Notes under the pieces: generated by a model
Told to the model about the DNA's origin: nothing
Database searches by the model: none
Seen by the model: the letters and a program-made list of their open reading frames with translations, nothing else
Part shown: positions 5,788-5,889 of the stretch, piece after piece
How the letters are laid out: the number at the start of each line of letters is the position of its first letter
How positions within the stretch are numbered: position 1 is the first letter of the stretch
Made by a program: the position numbers and the translations under genes
Assembly (NCBI GenBank): GCA_029574055.1
Contig: JAKQBQ010000015.1
Coordinates: forward strand, 1-5,889
Source of the DNA: Methanobacteriota archaeon
GTDB taxonomy: Archaea; Thermoplasmatota; Thermoplasmata; Methanomassiliicoccales; Methanomethylophilaceae
DNA: 5,889 nt
Reading direction: 5' to 3'

Positions 5788-5889
5788 ATGGTAGACACAG
5801 ACAGCATCCCGTCGGAGGTCGTTGAGATAATCGGCCGCACGGGGATGACAGGCGAGGCCACACAGGTCAAGGTCCGTGTATTGGACGGC
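5788..5889 (+). CDS. rps28e: Ribosomal protein S28e (eS28), N-terminal part, cut by the window edge
   Basis: 34 codons from ATG 5788 to the last base, about half of the usual roughly 70 residues. The stretch [20 protein letters not shown] (11-30) is the hallmark of S28e, a small OB-fold (beta-barrel) protein of the 30S subunit near the mRNA exit channel, shared by archaea and eukaryotes and absent from bacteria. It sits 11 bases after L7Ae, the usual archaeal order, and is presumably cotranscribed with it, so it may share any leader control only in part since it has its own ribosome site. Identity is secure. Confidence 0.95.
   Translation, partial: MVDTDSIPSEVVEIIGRTGMTGEATQVKVRVLDG

Overview
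The window looks archaeal, most likely from the Thermoplasmata side of the Euryarchaeota (for example a Methanomassiliicoccales-like methanogen). The evidence is the ribosomal pair L7Ae then S28e at the right end, an archaeal gene order. It also includes A/T-rich TATA-like boxes rather than bacterial -35/-10 signals, GGAGG/GAGGT Shine-Dalgarno sites, and heavy use of ATA (Ile) and AGG (Arg) codons at roughly balanced base composition. The lineage assignment is an inference. No mobile element, CRISPR array, tRNA or rRNA is visible.

Layout. Bases 1-563 hold the 3' part of a family 2 glycosyltransferase. Bases 615-1628 encode an exported or membrane-anchored protein of unknown function. Its end overlaps by 7 bases the start of a multi-pass GT-C type (GT87/DUF2029-like) glycosyltransferase at 1622-3010. 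On the minus strand, 2967-3488 encodes a small VTT/DedA-like membrane protein, which meets the GT-C gene tail to tail with a 44-base overlap. The divergent intergenic region (about 3489-3696) carries a TATA-like box for each flanking gene and a palindrome plus 10-base direct repeat between them. A Wzx/MVF-type polysaccharide flippase occupies 3697-5265. After about 145 non-coding bases come L7Ae (5411-5776) and the first 34 codons of S28e (5788 to the edge).

Working together. The left 5.2 kb reads as part of a surface-glycan locus. A cytoplasmic-facing GT2 enzyme, a GT-C enzyme expected to use polyprenyl-phosphate sugars on the outer face, and a flippase for lipid-linked glycans would together build and export a glycan for glycoproteins or exopolysaccharide. 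The exported unknown protein is translationally coupled to the GT-C enzyme. The right end is a housekeeping translation operon.

The most interesting signal is in the L7Ae leader. A box C sequence (AUGAUGA), a five-pair GC-rich stem-loop and a following GA arrange as a kink-turn core directly before the Shine-Dalgarno site. This is the kind of RNA that L7Ae itself binds, so autogenous translational control is likely. The VTT gene also has an unresolved start next to a run of seven Gs.
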